64,000 bases of DNA from Tychonema sp. LEGE 06208 (lineage in GTDB: Bacteria; Cyanobacteriota; Cyanobacteriia; Cyanobacteriales; Microcoleaceae), in NCBI RefSeq assembly GCF_015207505.1, contig NZ_JADEWT010000001.1, positions 106,130 through 170,129 of the forward strand, given 5' to 3'. The notes beneath the pieces were generated by a model, which searched no databases, was not told the DNA's origin, and worked only from the letters and a program-made list of their open reading frames with translations. Below, in pieces: positions 8,911-15,918 of this stretch; within the stretch, counting starts at the first letter, position 1; every line of letters begins with the position of its first letter. The position numbers and the translations under genes are program-made.

Positions 8911-9258
8911 ATGATGGATGAGATAGTCAATAAGTTAGCTGGTCTAGGAGTTGCTGGTTTAGTCTTAGTTGGGCTTGTTGCAACCTCTTCTTATGCAGGA
9001 GCCGTAGCAATTACAACTTCGTTAGCTTTTTTAGGTGGTCCTTTTGGCATGATTGGTGGCGCAGTTGCTCTCACCTTGATTGCAGGCGTTTCAAGCATGA
9101 TTGCAAAGGTTGGGGTTGAGACTTTAGCAAAGGCTGTAGTTCAGGAACTCAAGAAGAGTGGCAGATCTGAGAGCTCTATCATTCAAGAAATCAATAATTT
9201 TCCAATGATTACTCAAGGTCTACGTTCCCAACTACGTGAATATGTCCGCCTAGTATAA
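8911..9258 (+). CDS. Small hydrophobic membrane protein, unknown function
   Basis: A 115-residue protein with two hydrophobic segments at about 10-37 (LGVAGLVLVGLVATSS) and 42-65 (GGPFGMIGGAVALTLIAGV), then a charged C-terminal half with a helical look (LAKAVVQELKKSGRSESSIIQEI). I do not recognise the family. It lies 54 bases after the glycine-zipper gene on the same strand and before a hairpin terminator (9310-9348), so the two probably form a transcription unit. Two ATGs in a row occur at the start (8911, 8914) and no strong ribosome-binding site is visible. Confidence 0.6.
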   Translation: MMDEIVNKLAGLGVAGLVLVGLVATSSYAGAVAITTSLAFLGGPFGMIGGAVALTLIAGVSSMIAKVGVETLAKAVVQELKKSGRSESSIIQEINNFPMITQGLRSQLREYVRLV

Positions 9259-9309
9259 AAGGAATAAGTGTGATTGCTGCTCTCCATTAGTGCGATCGTC
9301 TTTTTTTGT

Positions 9310-9348
9310 AGGTTGGGTTGACGCTGGTGTCACCCAACCTCTTTTTTT
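9310..9348 (+). terminator. Terminator after the small membrane protein genes
   Basis: AGGTTGGGT (9310-9318) pairs with ACCCAACCT (9332-9340), followed by CTTTTTTT. A T-run also precedes the hairpin. The AGGTTGGGT hairpin is a common mobile repeat in cyanobacteria, here placed as a terminator. Confidence 0.75.
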
Positions 9349-9465
9349 ACTTACAATCTTATCCATTTCCACCATCTCAAAGGGCGACGATCGCACGGAG
9401 AGTGATCGCCCATAACGCATCGAGAGCGATCGCATTTCTCTTTTACAAATCAAGATTCCAACTGC

Positions 9466-9735
9466 TTAGGGAAAATAACGATAAAATTCCCGACGATGTA
9501 GAACACGCATCACTTCTATAACATCTTCATTAACCTCTATTCCAATACGGTAATCGCCGATGCGGATGCGATAGCGACCCGCGTAACCTCTCATGGCTTT
9601 AATGTCAGAAATCTCCTCCAAGGTGTTGATTGCTTCTAGTGTGGTAAAAGCCAGATCGTAGATGCGTTGGTAAGATGTCGAGCTCTTCAGTTGTTTCAAG
9701 TCTTTTAGAAAAGCCTGACGGTATTGAACTTCCAA
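9466..9735 (-). CDS. RelE/ParE-family toxin
   Basis: An 89-residue protein with the RelE-like pattern: VQYRQAFLKDLKQL at the start, GYAGRYRIRIGDYRIGIEV in the middle and IEVMRVLHRREFYRYFP at the end. By family, RelE-type toxins cut mRNA at the ribosome or otherwise block translation. The start codon is TTG. GAGG in the last codons of the antitoxin lies about ten bases upstream, and only five bases separate the antitoxin stop from this start, so the two are likely translationally coupled. Confidence 0.82.
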   Translation of the reverse strand: MEVQYRQAFLKDLKQLKSSTSYQRIYDLAFTTLEAINTLEEISDIKAMRGYAGRYRIRIGDYRIGIEVNEDVIEVMRVLHRREFYRYFP

Positions 9736-9740
9736 GATAA

Positions 9741-9968
9741 CTATTCCTCAAGATAAGCTAAGGCTTCCGAGCGATTTAGCAAGGGAGTATTAACAGCTTC
9801 ATCCATTGCTTTGTTCATGCAATAATCTTCTACCGCACCCGCAAGTCGATCGACAGAAACTTCTTCATTAGGTAGTAGTAGTTGTCGCCATAGCTCAATA
9901 GGAATCACCACAGCGCTTACATCTCCGTCTTTGTTCGTAAGATATTCAATATTTAACGTTGTTTCCAT
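9741..9968 (-). CDS. Antitoxin partner of the RelE-like toxin
   Basis: A 75-residue protein upstream of the toxin. The N-terminal half (LNIEYLTNKDGDVSAVVIPI) looks like the beta-strand/helix fold of Phd/RelB-type antitoxins. The C-terminal half is acidic and likely wraps the toxin (LLNRSEALAYLEE). By family it neutralises the toxin and represses the operon. The assignment rests mainly on position and size. Confidence 0.72.
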   Translation of the reverse strand: METTLNIEYLTNKDGDVSAVVIPIELWRQLLLPNEEVSVDRLAGAVEDYCMNKAMDEAVNTPLLNRSEALAYLEE

Positions 9969-10077
9969 GTCATACTCCCGAAACTTCCTGCAATTCTAGC
10001 TTACCTGAGAGTGCTGTGGCAATATCTGGTTTAGGATAAAATATCAAGTAAACATTGGTAGCGATCGCCCCATAACA

Positions 10078-10101
10078 CATAAAGAGCGATCGCTCTTTAT
10101 G
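10078..10101. repeat. 24-bp perfect palindrome centred on HIP1
   Basis: CATAAAGAGCGA is followed by its exact reverse complement TCGCTCTTTATG, with GCGATCGC at the centre. It lies downstream of xisI and may act as a terminator hairpin, although no T-run follows on the minus strand. Confidence 0.7.
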
Positions 10102-10125
10102 CAACCAAAAGCATCAACGTTAGTT

Positions 10126-10461
10126 TTAATTCACTGCAAATTCTGTGAATTGACGCATATAAGGTGGATGAAACCCAACCACAATATCAGACTTCGGCAC
10201 ACCTATATTAACCAGCTCTTGCCCTAAATCGATTTCTGTTCCATTCTGCTGAATCCAGATTTTGCCATCCTTAATATCGAGATGTATAGGACAACCGTAA
10301 ACTCGCTGTTTGTTATCCCAACCCACTCGAACAACTTGATAATGATTGTGTTCTGTGTCAAAAACAACTTGCACCTCTACTTCTCCATAAGAAGGCTTGT
10401 ATGCAGCATATTTCGTGAGAACTTGTTTGATACAATCCCGATATTTTTCTACTTTTTCCAT
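10126..10461 (-). CDS. xisI: XisI-like protein
   Basis: A 111-residue protein with the XisI family pattern: VEKYRDCIKQVL at the start, VEVQVVFDTEHNHYQVVRVGW, then IWIQQNGTEIDLGQEL and DIVVGFHPPYMR. XisI was named as a factor controlling excision of the fdxN element in Anabaena. Most genomes carry xisH-xisI pairs without that element, so a toxin-antitoxin-like or mobile role is possible. Its start overlaps the end of xisH by 13 bases, which indicates translational coupling. No recombinase (XisF) or nif gene is nearby. Confidence 0.9.
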   Translation of the reverse strand: MEKVEKYRDCIKQVLTKYAAYKPSYGEVEVQVVFDTEHNHYQVVRVGWDNKQRVYGCPIHLDIKDGKIWIQQNGTEIDLGQELVNIGVPKSDIVVGFHPPYMRQFTEFAVN

Positions 10462-10865
10462 AAAGCTATCACCTCTTCTTCTACGTCATAGACCAATAAT
10501 TTTAACTGGTAATCTTCCACAACAGCGGTTGTAAATTCCAGCTTGAAGAAATCGTTATACGCCGTCAAAGGAATTGCCAAAAATAGCTGACGTTGGGGGT
10601 CTTTAAACTTGAGTGCTGTACGGTAGTTAATAAATTGTCCAACCGCTAAATGAAAATCTGTTATCGCTGAAGTATTCAAAAAGCTCTTGATTTCTACAGC
10701 AATTTTCTCGCCCTGCCGTTCGGCTGCCAGCAGACGTTCCGCCCCCAGATCGATTAACATATTAACTCCACCCACACTGATGGAAAGTGGGTCATCTGTA
10801 ATCTGCCAACCCTCCTTTTGCAACGCAATCTTCACAACATCATGAAATTTATCCTTTGCTGACAT
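10449..10865 (-). CDS. xisH: XisH-like protein, PD-(D/E)XK fold
   Basis: A 138-residue protein starting at MSAKDKFHDVV. An open frame runs 20 codons further upstream, but XisH homologues begin at this ATG. The core carries LIDLGAERLLAAERQGEKIAVEIKSF, whose D...E-x-K spacing fits a PD-(D/E)XK nuclease-like fold, followed by FINYRTAL. It precedes and overlaps xisI. By family it is the partner of XisI; the biochemical activity is not established here. Confidence 0.9.
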   Translation of the reverse strand: MSAKDKFHDVVKIALQKEGWQITDDPLSISVGGVNMLIDLGAERLLAAERQGEKIAVEIKSFLNTSAITDFHLAVGQFINYRTALKFKDPQRQLFLAIPLTAYNDFFKLEFTTAVVEDYQLKLLVYDVEEEVIALWKK

Positions 10866-11224
10866 AAAGCCCTGATGACAAACAACTACAATTATACTGG
10901 CGTTAATTGAGATGTGTGAGCGCAATAGTCATTACAAACACACAAGGAATGTCCGCATCCCTATCTATCGAAAGCTTACCACCATTTCGCAAACCCCCAA
11001 AATTTGGCGGATATCCTCATGAATTGCTGAGCATGGGGTAAATCCCTTCAGTGGCGCGATCGCCCTTCACACCAAATACCAAACACTGTGATAATTTTAC
11101 GAGTTGCGTGAAGCGTAGCTATCCCGCAGGGCGATCGCCCTTTCTTGTTTCTGATGAGCGAGATCTTAAAATGAAAGAGCGATCGCCATTGGTTGGCAAT
11201 TAACTTAATTTAAAAGTTTATTCG
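10866..11224. other. Intergenic region with HIP1-linked repeats
   Basis: This holds no supported gene. At 11103-11145 it carries the short interspersed motif GTGAAGCGTAGCTATCCCGC followed by a HIP1-centred palindrome (AGGGCGATCGCCCT), plus further GCGATCGC sites at 11057 and 11180. Confidence 0.5.
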
Positions 11225-11557
11225 TCAATAAAGCTCAAGACAATCCAAAGTAGCGCTATCGCTCAATTCTTGAATTGCGTCTGCTCCAGCTCGAAGCATT
11301 GCTTCCACACTGCTGGTAGGTGTATTGCCACACTGCAGCCAAATCACCTTTGGCGGAGAACCATAAAGACGGCTTCTTTCTGCAAAATCAGCATCCTGAG
11401 TAACAATACAAAACCCTTGAATTTTAGCTAAATCCCAAATTTCGCTATCCATAGCTTCTGTAAACCCGTGAAACTGAACATGACTAGCATCCGGGAAGAT
11501 ATCAGCCAAGCGATTCACTAACTTCCGGCTCAAGTTTTGATCGAACAGTAATTTCAC
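11225..11557 (-). CDS. DUF5615 PIN-like toxin candidate
   Basis: A 110-residue DUF5615 protein. It has the typical start MKLLFDQNLSRKLV, an acidic residue in DSEIWDLAK and the ITQDADF-like motif (CIVTQDADFAERS), which together resemble the PIN-domain acidic cluster. By family this is a putative RNase toxin. The start codon is GTG within GTGA, which overlaps the stop of the DUF433 gene, so translation is coupled. Confidence 0.85.
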   Translation of the reverse strand: MKLLFDQNLSRKLVNRLADIFPDASHVQFHGFTEAMDSEIWDLAKIQGFCIVTQDADFAERSRLYGSPPKVIWLQCGNTPTSSVEAMLRAGADAIQELSDSATLDCLELY

Positions 11558-11784
11558 CTTTCACCTACTACGGCAATTAAACGATGTTCTCTATCGGCAG
11601 CAAATTCAAGACAAGCTCTAATATCTTCCTCTGTTAACTCTGGGAAGTCATCTAAAATTTCTGCATGAGACATACCAGCAGCTAACCAGCCCAAAACATC
11701 GTACACGGTAATCCGCATTCGTCTGATACACGGCTGGCCACCACGCTTACCTGGTTCTATTGTAATGATGTTGCGATAGCTCAT
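11554..11784 (-). CDS. DUF433 antitoxin candidate
   Basis: A 76-residue DUF433 protein with ITIEPGKRGGQPCIRRMRIT, then VYDVLGWLAAGMSHAEILDDFP and LTEEDIRACLEFAADRE, which is the family's strand followed by a helix-turn-helix-like part. It is regularly paired with DUF5615 and is presumed to be the antitoxin. Its TGA overlaps the GTG of the partner by four bases. Confidence 0.87.
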   Translation of the reverse strand: MSYRNIITIEPGKRGGQPCIRRMRITVYDVLGWLAAGMSHAEILDDFPELTEEDIRACLEFAADREHRLIAVVGER

Positions 11785-11862
11785 GGGAAAGGGAATTTGG
11801 TATTTATAAAGCCAGTTTAGCCTAATTTTCCATTCTTTTGGTGTTCTGCCTCACTAGACAAA

Positions 11863-12495
11863 TTAATTGTTCCTCTCTTCTCTCAACTCCTGCTGCCGAA
11901 TCCCCTTCAAAAACTCCTGTCTTGCCTCAATCCTTGAAGGCATTAAAACACAACGCACCAACAATTCTAAATCCAATTCCGGCAACAAATCACTTTTAGA
12001 AATTAGCTCATAATCATTCTCGCGCAGCCCATACACAGCCAACTGATTATTTTCCCAAAACCAGACTTCTGGGATGCGAAGTCGCAGATATTTAGCTAGT
12101 TTATTTGTACTTCCGCTAGTAATTGTCACTTCTACTGCTAAATCGGGATGCTCTTTCGTTTCACCTATATAATAAGACTCATCAGGCTCAAATGAGACAT
12201 CTTTGGCTCGATTTTTGCGAGTTGCACTTCCTACAGGAATATATTCAATTTCCCTTTCACAAAAGTAGAGTTGTATCAAAAAATTAAGAATACAACTGAT
12301 TGTCTCATGTGCTTCGCCCAATGTCATAAACTCGATCCACCCATCAAGATAAATAATTCGCAAACCAGGCGCATCTGCCATTAAAGATTCCAGCGCCTCA
12401 AATTGCTCCCAACTATAATAACCAGGGAGAATCAATCGCTGTTCGGCAAGCGTAACTATTTCTTCTAAAACTTGTGCAGTCACAGCTATCACCAT
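11863..12495 (-). CDS. Uma2 family PD-(D/E)XK protein, copy A
   Basis: A 210-residue Uma2 (DUF820) protein. These are single-domain PD-(D/E)XK proteins greatly expanded in cyanobacteria; their substrate is unknown. The core is seen as DVSFEPDESYYIG, then PDLAVEVTIT and LAKYLRLRIPEVWFWE. It is nearly identical to the next gene (12585-13193) over residues 1-62 and about 84 to 199, but a block at about 63-83 is unrelated (TISCILNFLIQLYF). It also has a longer C-terminus. The ATG directly follows TAGG, so the ribosome-binding site is poor; the upstream 30 bases are also duplicated. Confidence 0.85.
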   Translation of the reverse strand: MVIAVTAQVLEEIVTLAEQRLILPGYYSWEQFEALESLMADAPGLRIIYLDGWIEFMTLGEAHETISCILNFLIQLYFCEREIEYIPVGSATRKNRAKDVSFEPDESYYIGETKEHPDLAVEVTITSGSTNKLAKYLRLRIPEVWFWENNQLAVYGLRENDYELISKSDLLPELDLELLVRCVLMPSRIEARQEFLKGIRQQELREERNN

Positions 12496-12584
12496 CCTAT
12501 TTTAAATATTGCTAGCCCTTATCTAGTGTAACCCTGGTAGGACAGCATGAAATCGCATTCAAAACTTAGCGAACAAAGTCGAGC

Positions 12585-13193
12585 TTACTGCGGCCGAATT
12601 CCCTTCAAAAACTCCTGTCTTGCCTCAATCCTTGAAGGCATTAAAACACAACGCACCAACAATTCTAAATCTAATTCCGGCAGCAAATCACTTCTGGAAA
12701 TTAGCTCATAATCATTCTCGCGCAGCCCATACACAGCCAACTGATTATTCTCCCAAAACCAGACTTCTGGAATGCGAAGTCGCAGATATTTAGCTAGTTT
12801 ATTTGTACTACCGCTAGTCATCGTTACTTCTACTGCTAAATCGGGATGTTCTTTCTTTTCACCTATATAATAAGACTCATCAGGCTCAAATGAGACATCT
12901 CTTGCCCGGTCTTTGCGAGTTGCACTCCCTACAGGAAAGAACTCTATTCCGATCGCAAAAAAGTATGCTTCCAGCAATATAGCGATCGCCTTTTTAAAGC
13001 TTTCATGTGCTTCACCCAATGTCATAAACTCGATCCACCCATCAAGATAAGTTATCCGCAAACCAGAAGAGTTTGCCATCAAAGACTCTATAGCCTCAAA
13101 TTGCTCCCAACTATAATAACCGGGCAGAATTAATCGCTGTTCCCCAAGCGTAACTACTTCTTCTAAAACTTGTGCAGTCACAGCTATCACCAT
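12585..13193 (-). CDS. Uma2 family PD-(D/E)XK protein, copy B
   Basis: A 202-residue tandem paralogue of the neighbouring Uma2 gene, with the same start (MVIAVTAQVLEE), the same GYYSWEQFEA segment and the same nuclease core PDLAVEVTMT. The stretch at residues 63-83 differs (SFKKAIAILLEAYFFAIGIE), while the flanks agree at nearly every position. Such a pattern suggests recent duplication with exchange of an internal block, or duplication followed by partial gene conversion. Function as for copy A. Confidence 0.85.
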   Translation of the reverse strand: MVIAVTAQVLEEVVTLGEQRLILPGYYSWEQFEAIESLMANSSGLRITYLDGWIEFMTLGEAHESFKKAIAILLEAYFFAIGIEFFPVGSATRKDRARDVSFEPDESYYIGEKKEHPDLAVEVTMTSGSTNKLAKYLRLRIPEVWFWENNQLAVYGLRENDYELISRSDLLPELDLELLVRCVLMPSRIEARQEFLKGIRPQ

Positions 13194-13288
13194 CCTATTT
13201 TAAATATTGCTAGCCCCTACCCAGTAAAAACCAGGCAGGGGCATTCTCTCACATTCTAGCTTAATCAATCCTGGATGCGCGGGGGAGC

Positions 13289-13356
13289 AAAAACCCGGTT
13301 TCTACATCAATATTTCTCGAAAAAAGCGACTATTTTTGGAAGAAACCAGGTTTTTT
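13289..13356. repeat. Paired ACCCGGT palindrome element
   Basis: AAAAACCCGGTTTCT (13289-13303) and AGAAACCAGGTTTTTTT (13340-13356) are joined by a TATTTCTCG-containing spacer. The same two-palindrome layout occurs at 22963-23197 (tandem) and 54693-54760. On the minus strand it lies just downstream of the transketolase-like gene and could serve as its terminator. Confidence 0.65.
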
Positions 13357-13369
13357 TGCCTAAGTCTGA

Positions 13370-15610
13370 TTAATTAACTAACCCGATCGCCCTTTTAGTC
13401 AAAGCATCAGCAGTCAACCCATTAAACGCCATCAACTCACCCGCACTAGCAGTCGTTTCCCCCCGCTTCCAAGCAAAAGTATCACGCGGGCAATTGCTGC
13501 GTAGCATCACAGGCTCCAACATCCCAGAAGCGCCGCCTATGACACCAATCAAGGCATCTCCGCCAAACATTTCGGCAAATTTGTCATCGCTCAAAAAGCC
13601 GCCGTCAGCCTCGGAACAAGTATCCCAAGCAACATCAGTTGGACGATACAAACGCCGAGGATTGATAATAGAAACAATCCGCGAACCTATGCCTGATTTT
13701 TCCAAAGATGCCGCTGCTTCAAACACCGGAATCAAACTCATATCGCCAATGACAGCAAATACAACCTTCTTGCTCCCCCCTTGATTAAGGGGGGTTGGGG
13801 GGGGATCGATTTCTTGCAACACAATAGCACCATCTTCCAAACCTTGGCGAGTCTGTGCAAAAGTAGTGCGAATTGGCAGCGGCGACTTGCTCGCAGTAAT
13901 CACAACTCCCTTATTCTTCGCACTCAAAGCCCACTCGTAACAAGCTTGAATGCTGTTAGCATCCGGTGGAAACAAAGGAAACACATTTCCATTCCGCATC
14001 ATGGCCGCAAAATAAGCCTCAATTTCCGGGCGTTGGTGCGTCCAACCGTTCCGGCCTTGCTCCAATGCACCCGCTGTAAATAAGGTGACAGCAGCCGGAG
14101 TTGGACGGCGCAATTCTGCCATTGCTTGGGTAACAGTTTGCCAAATTGGTAAACCGTTGATGGCAAAAGATTCGTAGGAACACCACAAACTCCGCCCTCC
14201 AAACAGCGACAAACCTACAGCCAAACCCGCGCAAGCATCTTCGCTCAAAGGTTCGTAAACTTGACCGTTTGGCGATTGATTGTACAAGTCATCTGTTGTC
14301 GGGTGAATAATTTTGAGAGCTTGATTGATGTTGGCAATTGCCGATGCTTCATTACCGTCAGCATTGGTGACAAGAAAAGTCCGATCGCACTCGCCGACTT
14401 TCGCTACCAAACGTCCCATTGCAGTTGTCGAAATCTTGGCTTCTCCGCCAACCGCAAATTCTTCTAAAGGCAATTCCCCCAAATCTGCCAGCGGCAATGT
14501 AAACTCAGTAACAACTGTTTTCGCTGCAGGCCCGCCGCCGGCGCGCTCGCAATTTGTCCGCACCAACTCCCAAGCAGCCACCGTCAAAGCGCGCTCTTTT
14601 AAAGCACTGATAATGTGCGGAGCATCCAGCGTATCTTTTGGATAAAGGTTGTGAGATTTCGAGCCGCGCGCGTGCACTCCGGCACCTTTCAACTGTTTGA
14701 TGATAAACACAGTCAATTTGCCGCCGAGAGCAGATTTTGCCGCTTTGTCAACTCCTTGTAAAACAGCTTTGGTAAATGCCATGCGCTGTTCGAGTGAAAA
14801 AGCAGTGCTGTCAACATAAGCTTCCGGTTGATTTTTATCGTCAAATTCCTTAGCATCAACTAAGATAACTTCTTCAAAACCGTTTCCTTGCCAATAAGCA
14901 ATCATTTCAGCATTAGTTTTTGTCGAAACCATGCTGTGATGTTCTTGAGAATATCCGTTCCAAACTAACACTGGTAAAAAGTTAGTAGCCTTGGGATAAG
15001 CAGTGTGGAAATGCCCCATGCTGCTCATGGGATAGGGTTCGCCCATGCCGCCGTCGCCGATTGTGAAAGCAAACAGTTTTCCGGGATGCAAAAGCGCTCC
15101 CGCCATTGCAAAATGCTGCCCTTGTCCGAGGGGGCCAGCAGGTGCTAAAAGACCGGGAATGAAACCGGAAAGATGTCCTAACAAACCGTCTTTTTCGCGG
15201 AATTTATCGCGCACTTGCTGCACGTTGACAATTCCCATGTCTTCTAAAGATCGATCGAGAAACATGGCACTGTAAAATCCCGGCGCGTGGTGCCCCACTT
15301 CGGTGACAATGTTCTTGTGTCCGAGCATCACCAACGCGGCATAAGCCTCGGCTTGGCTGGCAAAACCGCCCGGATGTCCCGATGCCTTGCTGGCGGTGAC
15401 TTGCAGCGTCAGGTAGCGCAGGGCGTCTGCTCCCAGCATTGTTTGAAAGACGGCGGCGGGATCGGCGGGATCGGCGATCGACTTGCTTCCCTCGGCGATC
15501 GCGGGTGCTTTCCCGTAAGTCTCAAAACCCGGCACTGTTTCGGAGAAATACTGGATTCCTTCGCAAAAACTGGGGATGGCTGACGTTGCCTTCGACGTAG
15601 TTGCAGTCAT
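13370..15610 (-). CDS. Transketolase/phosphoketolase-like ThDP-dependent enzyme
   Basis: A 746-residue protein with the three-domain layout of thiamine-diphosphate sugar-cleaving enzymes. The ThDP-binding N-terminal domain shows SGHPGGFASQAEAY near 78, GHHAPGFYSAMF near 107, GPLGQGQHFAMAGALL near 159 and GDGGMGEPY at 185-193, with LVWNGYSQEHHS at 215-226. The central pyrimidine-binding region contains YEPLSEDACAGLAVGLSLFGG and the C-terminal domain ends near 746. Family members are annotated either as phosphoketolase or transketolase; the GDGGMGEPY motif differs from both textbook versions, so the reaction is uncertain. Residues near 601-613 (PPPTPLNQGGSKK) are encoded by an in-frame dispersed repeat. 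The gene stands alone on the minus strand. Confidence 0.8.
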   Translation of the reverse strand: MTATTSKATSAIPSFCEGIQYFSETVPGFETYGKAPAIAEGSKSIADPADPAAVFQTMLGADALRYLTLQVTASKASGHPGGFASQAEAYAALVMLGHKNIVTEVGHHAPGFYSAMFLDRSLEDMGIVNVQQVRDKFREKDGLLGHLSGFIPGLLAPAGPLGQGQHFAMAGALLHPGKLFAFTIGDGGMGEPYPMSSMGHFHTAYPKATNFLPVLVWNGYSQEHHSMVSTKTNAEMIAYWQGNGFEEVILVDAKEFDDKNQPEAYVDSTAFSLEQRMAFTKAVLQGVDKAAKSALGGKLTVFIIKQLKGAGVHARGSKSHNLYPKDTLDAPHIISALKERALTVAAWELVRTNCERAGGGPAAKTVVTEFTLPLADLGELPLEEFAVGGEAKISTTAMGRLVAKVGECDRTFLVTNADGNEASAIANINQALKIIHPTTDDLYNQSPNGQVYEPLSEDACAGLAVGLSLFGGRSLWCSYESFAINGLPIWQTVTQAMAELRRPTPAAVTLFTAGALEQGRNGWTHQRPEIEAYFAAMMRNGNVFPLFPPDANSIQACYEWALSAKNKGVVITASKSPLPIRTTFAQTRQGLEDGAIVLQEIDPPPTPLNQGGSKKVVFAVIGDMSLIPVFEAAASLEKSGIGSRIVSIINPRRLYRPTDVAWDTCSEADGGFLSDDKFAEMFGGDALIGVIGGASGMLEPVMLRSNCPRDTFAWKRGETTASAGELMAFNGLTADALTKRAIGLVN
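13775..13807. repeat. Palindromic repeat inserted in frame in the transketolase-like gene
   Basis: CCCCCCTTGATTAAGGGGGG (13775-13794), then TTGGGGGGGGATC. This is a well-known intergenic cyanobacterial palindrome type (CCCCCCTTAA..AAGGGGGG with a GGTTGGGGGGATC tail). Here it lies inside a coding region and reads through without a stop. Confidence 0.75.
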
Positions 15611-15918
15611 GCTTGATACCTGAAAAATTTGGATTAGATTAATTTAACAGTAATTTTATAACTTATTTGTTGCAAAATATCGTTATTTCTGTTATTGCCA
15701 ATTATAAATCATTCAAATATCTTAAACTTTTAGATGAGTGCGCCCGATATTTTCACAAGCAAATCAGCGCGATTTTGCCGAAAAAATATCGCCGATCAGA
15801 TTTCTTGCACGAGTCTTGGATAGCTATGAAAACCGCAGATTTCAGGCAGATAAACACAAATAAACGCAGATTTTTTTTTCCAGATTGTTTCTAAATTTTG
15901 CCAGCAGTCTATTACAAA
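15611..15918. other. Intergenic region with a CAGAT-type dispersed repeat
   Basis: No gene is supported. At 15832-15872 there is a repeat of the form ACCGCAGATTTCAGGCAGAT then AAACACAAATAAACGCAGAT, ending in a T-run. Related copies lie at 17538-17585, 25343-25382, 46606-46647 and 57670-57716. Confidence 0.5.

Noticed and set aside
10126..10865. An fdxN-type excision element based on xisH/xisI
   Set aside because: There is no XisF recombinase, nif gene or flanking direct repeats; xisH/xisI pairs occur widely without such elements.
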